This document shows, piece after piece, positions 25,503 through 34,752 of a stretch of 64,000 nt of DNA. The notes below the pieces were generated by a model. The model had not been told where the DNA came from and did no database searches. It saw nothing but the letters and a program-made list of their open reading frames with translations. The position numbers and the translations under genes were made by a program. Source of the DNA: Omphiscola glabra. Lineage: Eukaryota; Mollusca; Gastropoda; Lymnaeidae. The DNA lies in assembly GCA_964017045.1 (NCBI GenBank), contig OZ024810.1:9789562-9853561 (forward strand). Direction: 5' to 3'. Position 1 is the stretch's first letter. Every line of letters begins with the position of its first letter.

Positions 25503-25680
25503 CAGCGGTTCTCAACCTGTGGGTCACGACCCTTTCACTGGGGTCGCCTAAGGCCATCTGAAAACACATATAGTCCACATTTATAAAGAATCAACGGAAA
25601 TAATTTTGTTGTTGGGGGGTCACCAAAACATGAGGAAATGTATTAATGGGTCGTGGCATTAGAAAGGTTGAGAACCACTG
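25503..25680. mobile_element. SPIN-like hAT MITE, copy 5
   Basis: Opposite orientation. Ends CAGCGGTTCTCAACCTGTGG and GGTTGAGAACCACTG; duplication TCTTAGAT/GCTTAGAT. Confidence 0.88.
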
Positions 25681-27350
25681 GCTTAGATCATCTATCAATG
25701 CCTTGCTTAATATTGCATATTCTCCATCTACGCTTTTATTCTTTAGGGTTTTAATTTCAATCATATCTGACAGAAACGTTGTCAAAACGAAACATAAATA
25801 AGAATAATTGAATTATTTTGTTGGCCCTTTTTAAAAAAAAGTCGATTTTGATAATACCTCGGAACTCGATATAATTATTTAACTATTTATTTTAACATTT
25901 ATTTTACGTGATCTAGCATCAGATTATTTTTAATTCGGTAATGATTCACCCGCTTTTATTAAACCTTCTAAATCTATGACGTCTTCAGTGTTTGTCTCGT
26001 ATTCCAAGGGAAATAATTACATTTATTGTATAATGAATAAATATTATGTTGATATCCCTTATAACACGTGTTCTAAACAATTTTCGATGACAAACCAACA
26101 ACCAGAAGTCATATTTTATCAATAACAAATATTTATTCATTTGTTAAATTCAGCGCCTACGTATTTGACAGTTGATATGAAATTTGTTTATTGATTTATT
26201 GTTGCTTTTAAAATAATTTTTTGGCCCCAATTAAAAAAAAAAAAAAGGAAAAATTCCCAATCAATATTATTGTAACAAATAAATTAAGTTAACATAGGAA
26301 AATAACTTTTTTTTTAAAAATCATTTTTCATTGGTTGAATATTCAGGTCAAGTATAAATAAAACCCCTGTTACATATGAAAAAAAAACAACATAAAATGT
26401 ATTTAAAAAGAAAAGCAATATTTCAAATTGTAAAGACATAAATGGAAAAAAAAATTGTAGAAAAAAAAATAAAAAAATATTAGTTTAAAAAAAAAATAAT
26501 AACACTGGAAAAATGTGGAAGAACATTTTTTTTTTGTTAAAACAAGTTTCATTGATTCTAATAAAATAAACCTGCAAAACCAATTTTATGACAACCAGTT
26601 GGTTAATGAACAATGACTTGTAAATATATAGAAAATCAAAGTAAACCCTGTGAGCGATAAAACGAAACCAACGAAACCACATCACTCTTACAAAATAAAA
26701 TGTTATAAATTAAAACATCTAGTGCTGGTACGGAACCAGAAAAAAACGCATGGATGGAAACATTATAATTTATTAGATTTATCATGGCAATCATGTTTTT
26801 TACCCACGAACAGTTAGCTCCACAAAGTAAACAGATTAAAAACAAAATAATTTAATCAAATGACATTAAACCTTCTAGTGTGACCAGCAGCCATATTTGT
26901 TTTAGGGAATTAATAACAAGATATTTGCCGTAAGAATGGCGTTGACAAGCAAGAAGGTCTAAGTCAAAATAACAGTCAATATTCTATCAATAATCTCGCA
27001 ACTCTAAAAAAAATTTATGCAAACATTAATTTATTCTAGGGATCTACATTTTTGCTTTTGTAATTTGGTAGGTATAAAGATTTTGGTCCCATATATGAAC
27101 CTTTAAAACAAATTGGGTGTGAACAGTTGCAGCAGTTTAAAAATATTTTTGGTCCTAGGAAACAAGGCTAGTTTCAACATCAGTTTTAAAAAAATGTCGG
27201 CAAATAACATATTACTGCTATGGTCCTGCTGTATGCACACTCTTTCATCTTACAACGCACCTTAAACTTAACATAGCCAAACAGCATTGAAGAGTTTCAA
27301 ATCATCTGCTGTTTGGGGAACAGCATCCAAGTAGTATATTATTATTTAAA
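25681..27350. other. very AT-rich gene-free spacer
   Basis: Many A or T runs; no ORF above about 70 codons and no repeat family recognised. Confidence 0.6.
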
Positions 27351-27738
27351 TGGACTACGATGAGTCACTTCCTTGTTTTGTCACGTGATACGCACCAGCC
27401 ATTGGTAGGCTTTCTGCTACACATAACAACACATATCAAAAGATAACAGCTGATCAGCCATTGCCATTATCATTAATTTTAAAGCAAAATGTTTGTCTTC
27501 ATCAGCGCTTCCCCAGTGTTAATTAAAAATTTTACTTTTCAAAATATTCTTGAGTACACGCGTTTCTCTAAATGACATTCATTAAATGTGACAATAATTA
27601 TAATTCAGTTATGATTAAAGGAAGAAAGTTGTTTGAAGAAAAATTTGTGAGCGACTAGTGTGTTGCAGACAGCCTACCGGAAGTCATACTCGTACTTACG
27701 CTTATCACGTGACAAAACAATCGACTCATCGTAGTCCA
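27351..27738. mobile_element. 388-bp element with about 40-bp terminal inverted repeats
   Basis: Left end TGGACTACGATGAGTC then TTGTTTTGTCACGTGATA; the right end is their inverse complement (TATCACGTGACAAAACAA, GACTCATCGTAGTCCA). TTAA lies outside the right end and TTAAA outside the left, hinting at a TTAA or TA target. No coding capacity. Confidence 0.72.
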
Positions 27739-28346
27739 TTAAGGTTTAAAATATTAATTTGCCCCTTGCAAATTTGTTTTTGCATTAATTTTATTTTTGC
27801 ATATCAGTGCTAACCAACTAAACGTTGGCTAAAGGCCACATTTTTATATCACTAGACACAATGCACATGGAAAGTGGCTTATCTTGTGCAACAATGAGCT
27901 TTTGTCTTGTTGATGCCCTTGATTACAGAAAGTCACTAAAATATTTCAATAAATTATTAGGACAAACATTACATGATAACCCTTCTAACAAACATATTAC
28001 ATTAAAGTTAATAGAATAATTGATACCAAAAATCTTTCATTTATTAAATTTTACACAGTTAAAATTTTAGGTTTTTCAAAAATACAGAATCAACCAACGA
28101 GTTAAGATAAGATTCCTTTATGCGATATAACAAAAGGAATTTTGGTTTTATTGCAACGTATAGATTCATTTTTGGAATATAATATGGGTTTGCTTGTTTT
28201 CAAATTGAAACCATTAACAGCTGAAGGTTGGCTTTATCCACTTACAGACATTTGTGTCAAATAATCTCAGCATTGATCAATGATTTTAGAACAAACTATC
28301 ATCATTGGTCAGACGGTCCATGTATCCCAAACATGATTATATAAAT
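27739..28346. other. AT-rich gene-free spacer
   Basis: Nothing recognised; a 64-codon ORF at 27825 lacks family signature. Confidence 0.5.
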
Positions 28347-28517
28347 AAGTGGTTCTCAACCTTCCTAACGCCGCGACCCCTTAAAACAATCGCAAAATTA
28401 ATTTCGTTGCTACTTCATAGCTGTAGAGTACATGTGTTTTCCGATGGTCTTAGGCGACCCCTGTGAAAGGGTTGTTCGACCCCCAAAGGGGCGCGACCCA
28501 CAGGTTGAGAATCGCTG
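28347..28517. mobile_element. SPIN-like hAT MITE, copy 6
   Basis: Ends AAGTGGTTCTCAACCTTCC and GGTTGAGAATCGCTG with a perfect 8-bp duplication ATATAAAT. Slightly shortened interior. Confidence 0.9.
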
Positions 28518-28644
28518 ATATAAATATCTGTATTCAACAATATAGAAATAAATTTAGTTTGAGATCACATTGAGATGGCTGGGTATAATATGGCTGTGAG
28601 TTATGGCTGGGCATGTCATGGCTATTACATAAGGAATAGTACAT

Positions 28645-29000
28645 TAGGAAATGGTGTCAGCGAGCCGTAGAGATTCGCACCTAGCTTTTTATGCCCTCCC
28701 CAAAGCATCCCTCCCCAACTAAGCCTGTGTATTAGGCAGCAAAAGGCGGCACACTGGAGATCTCATTCTGCCAGGACACCCCCTGACAGCACCCACTCAA
28801 TCGGGTACCAAGGGAGGCCATCCCAGCGTAAGGACATCCGGTGACTCTCCTTTCACAGAGTCAGCAGTAGTTTCAAGAGTCTGGCTGGTATATTTACATC
28901 CTAAAATCTTTCCCCTCTCATCCCGGGTAAGCGTCAGGCGCCCTCTAATAGGGATTTCAACAGTGGGTTTAGAACTCGCAACTAATTCACGATTTATCTA
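28645..29000 (+). mobile_element. GC-rich interspersed repeat R1, copy C (diverged)
   Basis: It shares AGGAAATGGTGTCAGCG, TATGCCCTCCCC, GACATCCGGTGAC and GCGCCCTCTAATAGGGAT with copies A and B but is more diverged. It lies just 3' of DNAJC22. Confidence 0.55.
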
Positions 29001-29225
29001 CATCTGACTAACCTTGGCGTTCACCTTATATTGCTACCACTTGTTTACTATTGGCCACACCCCCTTTTTTTTAAATTGGCTACCACCTGATGACTATATT
29101 ATAGCTATCACCTTCTTTATTTTTGACCATATTTATTATTGGCTACCACCTGTTTACTGCTGGCCACCAGCTGTTAACCTTTGGCTACCACATGTTGATT
29201 ATAGTCTACCACCTGGCCAAGATTG
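28990..29225. repeat. degenerate tandem repeat (GGCTACCACCTGTTTACTAT)
   Basis: About eight poorly matched copies of roughly 28 bp built on TGGCTACCACCTG, directly downstream of the DNAJC22 stop and likely within its 3' UTR. Confidence 0.6.
29116..29137 (-). promoter_or_regulatory. candidate polyadenylation signals of DNAJC22
   Basis: Two AATAAA hexamers on the minus strand (plus-strand TTTATT at 29116-29121 and 29132-29137) lie about 90-110 bases after the stop. Position is right for a short 3' UTR, but the sequence is AT-rich, so chance hits are possible. Confidence 0.4.
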
Positions 29226-29227
29226 GT

Positions 29228-29476
29228 TTAGAATTCTTCCCTCTGCCCAAATGGATTAGAATCTGTTTTCTTGTCCTCTGACTGACTGCTTGACTTGGCT
29301 CGTCTTGTTCTTGTCGCCGACAATGTGCTGCAGGCTGCCTGAATTTCTATAAACTTCTCCTGCGCATTCTCCTTCTCTGTGGGATCCTTGAAGCGGTCCG
29401 GGTGGTTGTCACGCGACAGACTGCGGCAACGCTTGTTTATTTCCTCTTGAGATGCCTTACTGTCGAGGTCAAGGAT
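29228..29476 (-). CDS. DNAJC22: DNAJC22 coding exon 4 (J domain and stop)
   Basis: Encodes residues 299-380 and TAA, phase 0 at its start, with acceptor CACTTTTCCAG at 29477. The J domain shows helix I (ILDLDSKASQEEINKR), helix II ending in RDN, HPD, then helix III with EKFIEIQAACSTL. The Ser/Thr/Lys/Arg-rich tail has no recognised motif. Confidence 0.93.
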   Translation of the reverse strand: MLDLDSKASQEEINKRCRSLSRDNHPDRFKDPTEKENAQEKFIEIQAACSTLSATRTRRAKSSSQSEDKKTDSNPFGQREEF

Positions 29477-32400
29477 CTGGAAAAGTGACACAAATATTTC
29501 TGGTTATGGTAACACAAACCGTCCCACAACAGCAGACAAAATTACATAAGAACATTGAAAAATGTAAATTAATTTTCTCAGGACAGGCTAAAGTGGTAAG
29601 TGGTTTTATTTATTTTTGGAAGCATTGTAATGGGTTCAGTACAGAGTCGAAAAATTGGGCGGGCAACGTGGGCAGCCACCCCTGGTAAAAAGGGGTGCCA
29701 AAACAACAATAGAGACACAATTTCCAGGGGTGCGTCAAGATTAACAGGTCACCCAGGGCGCTTAGTTTCGGCTTTGGTTCAGTAGGCAGGCCCAATGATT
29801 CAGAAATTCTAATTGTTAAGTGCACGCCAGGAACCATGAAATCCAGGGTTTGAAAACAGAGATATCAACCAAATACATGTGAACAGGGAAGAGGGAACAA
29901 ACAAGATGTGGGGGGGGGGGGTGTTTGCATGATACACAGATGCTACATTGCATTAGTCTGTAATTAAATCCAGAGGTCCAAGGGAATATTTCTGTCTGAA
30001 CAGGTAAACACTTCGCATACTCAATCAGACAACAATTATTCACAGGGACTAATCCGCAACAAATCCCTAATGGGTGTCCCAGCTGATGTCGCCCTTAACG
30101 TGATGTGTCGTTCATCTTTGTCGGATTGCTTACCCTAACAAACAAAACAACAAAAAGAACACCCACTGGTTTGGAAAAAAAAATGGGATGGGGGGGGGGG
30201 GGGGGGGGATCGGGACACCTATTCAACGTTGGGATTTTGACCCATCAATTACATCAGTGGTTCCCAGAATTTTCAGCTGGAACACATTTTCTGAATAGTT
30301 CAATTAAGGGGGTCAACTACCTTTTCATTTTTCTAAATTATTGACATATTAACATATATTATTTATACATTTCCTTTTGATTTCTTTGTCATCACCAAAT
30401 CCATGAACACCCCCCCCTCCCACCCCCCAAACTCACCTTTTTCATATCTATCACTGTTTTTTTTTATCGTAACATACTTTATAACACTTTCTCACTTTTA
30501 TCTCTAGAGGAAACACGGGTTTATGTGATAGAATTGAACATTTAAGGTCTTCAAATTTTATTTTATTTTTACTTGCTCCAATGTGCGCATAATAAAATTC
30601 ACTCTTTCAAAATTTGACATGATAACAGATTGATTTGTTGCGCGCCAGACCATTCCCCTATGACTGATCTAAATTTTCAACTCACCCTGTAGGCATGGCC
30701 TTCTCCGGACAGATCAAATAGTTGTTTTGCATCATTGAACATCCGAGTCCACCCAGCGTGGCGGTAAATGCGGTACATCTGGTACAGTGAGTCTTTGGTG
30801 CGTATCCAGGCGTCAGACTTGAAGAAGTTGGACACCGCCACGCGCAGCGGTATCTTCTCCCCACCATCAATGCTGACATTGGCGTTGAAATACAAACCAA
30901 AGCAGAGGATTAAGAGCCAAACACCCGACACCAGGCAGTACATTGAGAAATTAACACAGTGGTGCTTCTTGGCACAGGGCCTCTTGACCGATTCTGGTTC
31001 CAGCTGGCGCCATCTGAATCCTCGAAACCATATGCTGAGTCCGGCGAGAACCGGCGCCATTGAAACCCTTCCATCCTCAGAAAACACACTGAAGAATAGA
31101 AACAGGCAGCCGTAGAAAGGTTGTCTGATGGAGCACTGGAGCTCACCAATGTTGGCAACAATATATGTACCTGTAGAAATAGGAGGTGACAATATATGTA
31201 CCTGTAGAAATAGGAGGTGACAATATATGTACCTGTAGAAATAGGAGGTGACAATATATGTACCTGTAGAAATAGGAGGTGACAATATATGTACCTGTAG
31301 AAATAGGAGGTGACAATATATGTACCTGTAGTAGTAGGAGGTGACAATATATGTACCTGTAGTAATAGGAGGTGACAATATATGTACCTGTAGAAATAGG
31401 AGGTGACAATATATACACATGTAGATTTAGGAGGCAAATAACAATATATACACATGTAGATTTAGGAGGCAGATAACAATATATACACATTTAGATTTAC
31501 GAGGCAGATAACAATATATACACATGTAGAATTAGGAGGCAAATTACAATATATACACATGTAGAACGAGAATTTCCCAGATGCTTTGAAACGCACAACA
31601 CCAGTTGTAGTACCACTTTTGTTATGGTCCCAAACATTTGGTCGTATCTACAAGTTTTGCTGTATGTAGTAATTAAAACATATGCTTACTTAAAAGAGGC
31701 CCATGCTTGACAACAGACGTAATTTAAATAACCTCATCTTATTATTTTCATCATACCCAGAATTGATCCAATAACATATAACAGCTTCCCACTCCAAAGA
31801 CACAGTTTGTAGTATACAGGACTGGACGTCATTTCTTCTGGTGGATATTCAGGAACAATGAAACACAGCGCAGCTGCACACACGTAGCCCATGACTATGA
31901 TTCCAGCAAAACGGAACAAGCTGCATGATGGGGTAAGGTTGAGAGCTATCCTGAAAAAAAAAAAACTTTTTAAATTTGAGCATGCCTTAGTACAGCGTTT
32001 TATCCAAATGCCGGCTCACTACCGAGTACCAGACAAGCAAAGCAATATTACTGGCTGCTTGTTAAAGAAAGTGAATATTTTGCTGTCTCATTGTTGACAG
32101 CTAATTATTCCAGACAATAACACCTGATATTTAACAAGCTTCCGCTTTATTTATTTATTTATTTTTTTTACACTTTTGTCAAAGTAAATTCTTTTTTTTT
32201 TCTTTCTTCTTTTTAAAAAAAATTTAAATGTATACAAATTTTATGGACATCCAGATCTGTTTTATATTACCTATAGGTCAGAATATGCATTAAAAATGTT
32301 TAGTGGGTCACAAAGAAGAAGTATAAAAGGAAACCGGGCTATGGGCATAAACTTTTGAGAAGCACTGCTCCAGTAAATAAGTAAAACTTGTGGACAATTT

Positions 32401-32865
32401 ATGACAATTGAAAAATTATAGATTTGAAGAAGTAAAGCTTCACTGTGTGGATAATATAAATTTTGTTTAGCTATAAAAATAAAATGTGTGAAATATGTTT
32501 AAATTTTTTTTAAATATTTGAAAACCTGAAGTGAAAACATTAGTAAGAGAAATGATATTTAATTGTGTAGTGCACTAAATTATGAAATTGATGAAAACTG
32601 ATATTCAAATGTGTACCTATTTGATATTTAAATGTTTACTAAATGTCTACCTCATCAAATGTTTTTTCTGATATGCTGGATCACCAGTCGACCATTTGAC
32701 GTAATGAGGTATGCGCCATAAGTCTCTCAGCCAACCGACTCCAAACCCACCACCCAGTGTGGCGAACCAGACAAAGGCTTGGTCACATCGACCCAAGTAA
32801 ACATGGTGGAGTCCCAGCCAGCCAAAGAAAAGCCACAATACATATGTGACTGTTAGACTAGCCAT
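29228..32865 (-). CDS. DNAJC22: DnaJ homolog subfamily C member 22 (Wurst orthologue), complete, 4 coding exons
   Basis: Exons in transcription order are 32865-32651, 31950-31757, 31170-30686 and 29476-29228. Their lengths (215, 194, 485, 249) join in one frame to give 380 residues plus TAA; the human protein is about 340. The N-terminus carries a TM2-like signature (GLHHVYLGR, about residues 18-26). The middle holds about five more hydrophobic segments (exons 2 and 3). The C-terminus is a J domain with HPD at about 323-325, the loop that stimulates Hsp70 ATPase. This order, membrane spans then a C-terminal J domain, is typical of DNAJC22. From family knowledge, Drosophila Wurst acts in clathrin-mediated endocytosis with Hsc70. 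The start at 32865 gives MASLTVTYVLW, which aligns with the family N-terminus; an ATG 5 nt upstream is out of frame. The tail after the J domain is Ser/Lys-rich and ends QREEF. A 31-bp minisatellite abuts the exon 3 acceptor. Confidence 0.93.
29477..30685 (-). other. DNAJC22 intron 3
   Basis: About 1.2 kb intron. It contains poly-G runs (29910-29921, 30190-30208), a C-rich block (30410-30430) and a hAT-like end CAGTGGTTCCCAGAATTTTC at 30256. No coding sequence. Confidence 0.75.
30686..31170 (-). CDS. DNAJC22: DNAJC22 coding exon 3
   Basis: Encodes residues 137-298 (2 + 483 nt, ending in phase 0). It has hydrophobic segments FYGCLFLFFSVF, VSMAPVLAGLSIWF and CLVSGVWLLILCFGLYF, then a soluble stretch leading to the J domain. 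The donor is AGG|GTGAGT at 30685. The acceptor TTTCTACAG abuts 31170, and the same acceptor plus the first exon bases (GTACATATATTGT) is tandemly repeated upstream. The choice of 31170 as the true boundary rests on the phase match with exon 2 and on the array diverging here into unique sequence. Confidence 0.9.
31171..31416 (-). repeat. 31-bp minisatellite made of the DNAJC22 exon 3 splice junction
   Basis: About seven to eight units directly upstream of exon 3. Each minus-strand unit is CACCTCCTATTTCTACAG followed by GTACATATATTGT, which is the acceptor plus the first 13 bases of the exon. Two units carry CTACTACAG or TTACTACAG variants. A unit of 31 shifts frame, so only every third decoy acceptor keeps the frame. 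Confidence 0.93.
31417..31565. repeat. 35-bp minisatellite adjoining the 31-bp array
   Basis: About four copies with core TACACATGTAGATTTAGGAG and GCAAATAACAATATA. It shares the ACAATATAT and GTAGA..TAGGAGG parts with the neighbouring 31-bp unit and appears to be an older or diverged form of it. Confidence 0.85.
31757..31950 (-). CDS. DNAJC22: DNAJC22 coding exon 2
   Basis: Encodes residues 72-136 with split codons at both ends (1 + 192 + 1 nt). The acceptor is a long T-tract ending TTTTTCAG at 31951 and the donor is CTGG|GTATGA at 31756. It contains membrane segments AGIIVMGYVCAAALCFIV and a second starting LWSGKLLYVIGSILG, which runs into exon 3. Confidence 0.9.
31951..32650 (-). other. 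DNAJC22 intron 1
   Basis: About 700-base AT-rich intron; a partial hAT-like end (TTGAGAAGCACTGCTCCAG) near 32355. Otherwise nothing. Confidence 0.75.
32651..32865 (-). CDS. DNAJC22: DNAJC22 coding exon 1
   Basis: Encodes residues 1-71 plus two bases of codon 72. It has two hydrophobic stretches (LTVTYVLWLFFGWLG and FVWFATLGGGFGVGWL) around the GLHHVYLGR motif of TM2-type proteins. The donor is GAG|GTAGAC at 32650. A plausible 5'-UTR acceptor (TTTTTTCTCTAG) ends just above 32898, so the exon probably extends about 33 bases upstream of the ATG. Confidence 0.92.
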
Positions 32866-32898
32866 TGCATGGATTGCTGGACCACATCACAGTCCAAT

Positions 32899-34411
32899 CT
32901 AGAGAAAAAAACAAATTTTCAAAAAACCAAATCATAATGTATAGTAATTGGAGGTTTATTTATTTTATATACTCTTGCACAAGTTTACAATTGTTGGTGA
33001 CAAGTAAATTGGAAATACATAATTCTATCTTTCAACTTAGTCTTCTAACCCAAGTAAATTGATTGGTGCCATTGGCCACATCGAGCTCAACTATAAATAT
33101 AATTGGAATAACTGAATAACTAATTTACTCTTATAAATAATGTTAATTCAATATTATATTTTTAAAAAGACATCCTGACACCCTATTCAATCAAAATAAA
33201 TACAATTAAAAAATAACAATAAACATAAACAGGATCAGGATAGTGGATAGGCAAGTTTTGAAGTAGGTCTACAACAACTACACTGACCAAAGTAGTGAGC
33301 TGTCTACTCTAATTCCAATTCAAAGTCAAAGTCCTACTACCTCTACTAGAACTAGTCTTTACTAAAAATTAGTCTAAGTAATAACTAAACTTAAACATCT
33401 ACTTCGTTCAGTCAGTTTAAAACATTTCTAAAACATTAAAATATACTACACACTAACAATAATACTGAGTGAGAGAGTAAGTGAATAAAGTAAACTAAGT
33501 CTAAGTAAGATAACTTTATAAATTCTATCATTATTTATTATTAGTCTAAAAAAACTTTAATTAGATGACTAAGAGGATATCAAATTAAAGGCCGGCACTA
33601 TATAGACCGCAGCGGTGTACCTAGCTAAATCATTGGCTGTGGCCTGCGTACCTGCGGCGATTTAAGCAGCAAATCCGTGGTCTTGGCGAGTCTTTAACTT
33701 TTTGGCCTAACCGTTACTTGTAGATTTAATGTTATTCTGTTCTTTAAACTGAAAACTATTTATTTAAAAACCATTTAGTACCTTGGGAGGAAGATATTGA
33801 GTAAGTTCCATATTTTTGTGGAAAAGTACTTGTAAAGAGCAAAGCATTTCTTAGTATTTATGGAAAGGAGGGGGCTCAGGGGGTTAAACAATGATGTACT
33901 TTTAAAGTTAACCACTTTATCCCCCCCCCCCCCCCCCCCCACTGAAATACAAATATATTTATTAATTATTGTAAATTTTATCCTATGATTGTGAATCTTA
34001 AGGCTTAAAAAGGGTAGCTAATTTGAAATTAATTTTTCCCCCCACTAGTTTGTTTTTGTTTTTTCGGGGGGGGGGGGGGGGAAATTCATTATAATTATAA
34101 AATTGTATGTGATCCCTCAGTGCGTGGGGTAAAACCGAATGGGAAGCCAGTGTATCTATTTTATTTACTCCAATATATAATTACGCCACAAATACGTTAC
34201 AGGCAGTGAATCACGTACATTGATCTTGAAGTTAAAGTTGTCCAAGGCTAACCATTATCATTTTGATATCAAGCGATTGTCTACACAAAACAACAGTATG
34301 ATGATAAATATGAAACACTGCAGTGATTTTTTAAAGTCTTTGAACAATAATTAAAATTCATTGATTTCACAGATTTTTAGGTTAAAAATGGTTTTATTAG
34401 ATGTATTAGAG
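32899..34411. other. upstream region of DNAJC22
   Basis: AT-rich, with a moderately GC-richer patch at 33590-33680 and poly-C/poly-G runs at 33922-33941 and 34066-34081. The promoter is probably here, but no core motif stands out. Confidence 0.45.
33652..33720 (-). promoter_or_regulatory. possible 5' non-coding exon of DNAJC22
   Basis: A short less AT-rich patch on the minus strand ends GCCGCAG|GTACGC, a fair donor at 33652/33651, about 750 bases upstream of the candidate 5'-UTR acceptor at 32899. No ORF crosses it. It is only a candidate leader exon. Confidence 0.2.
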
Positions 34412-34596
34412 CAGCTGTTCTCAACCTGTGGGTCACGACCACTTTGGGGGTCCAATGACCCTTTCACAGGGGTCGCCTAAGACCATCGGAAAAACATATA
34501 CACTACAGTTATGAAGTAGCAACGTAAATAATTTTGTTGCTGAAGTCGCCACAATATGAGGAACTGTCGCTGCATTATGAAAGTTGAGTACCACTG
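34412..34596. mobile_element. SPIN-like hAT MITE, copy 7
   Basis: Ends CAGCTGTTCTCAACCTGTGG and AGTTGAGTACCACTG with a perfect 8-bp duplication TATTAGAG. Confidence 0.88.
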
Positions 34597-34639
34597 TATT
34601 AGAGTGTCAGAAAGTCAGGATAATTATTAAATTTACGTT

Positions 34640-34752
34640 CTTTCTGCCAAACCCCCCCTTCCCCAACTGCTATACGCAGCATTATGCAAAATATCCAAAA
34701 TCAACAGTCTCCTCCTCCCCTCCTAGTGCGTAATTAATATATTGATGGACCT
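34640..34752. mobile_element. third fragment of the GTCCATTAATTA-type dispersed repeat, inverted
   Basis: C-rich segment followed by GCGTAATTAATATATTGATG and GACCT. Confidence 0.38.

Noticed and set aside
30768..31115. 115-codon plus-strand ORF
   Set aside because: Antisense shadow of DNAJC22 exon 3.
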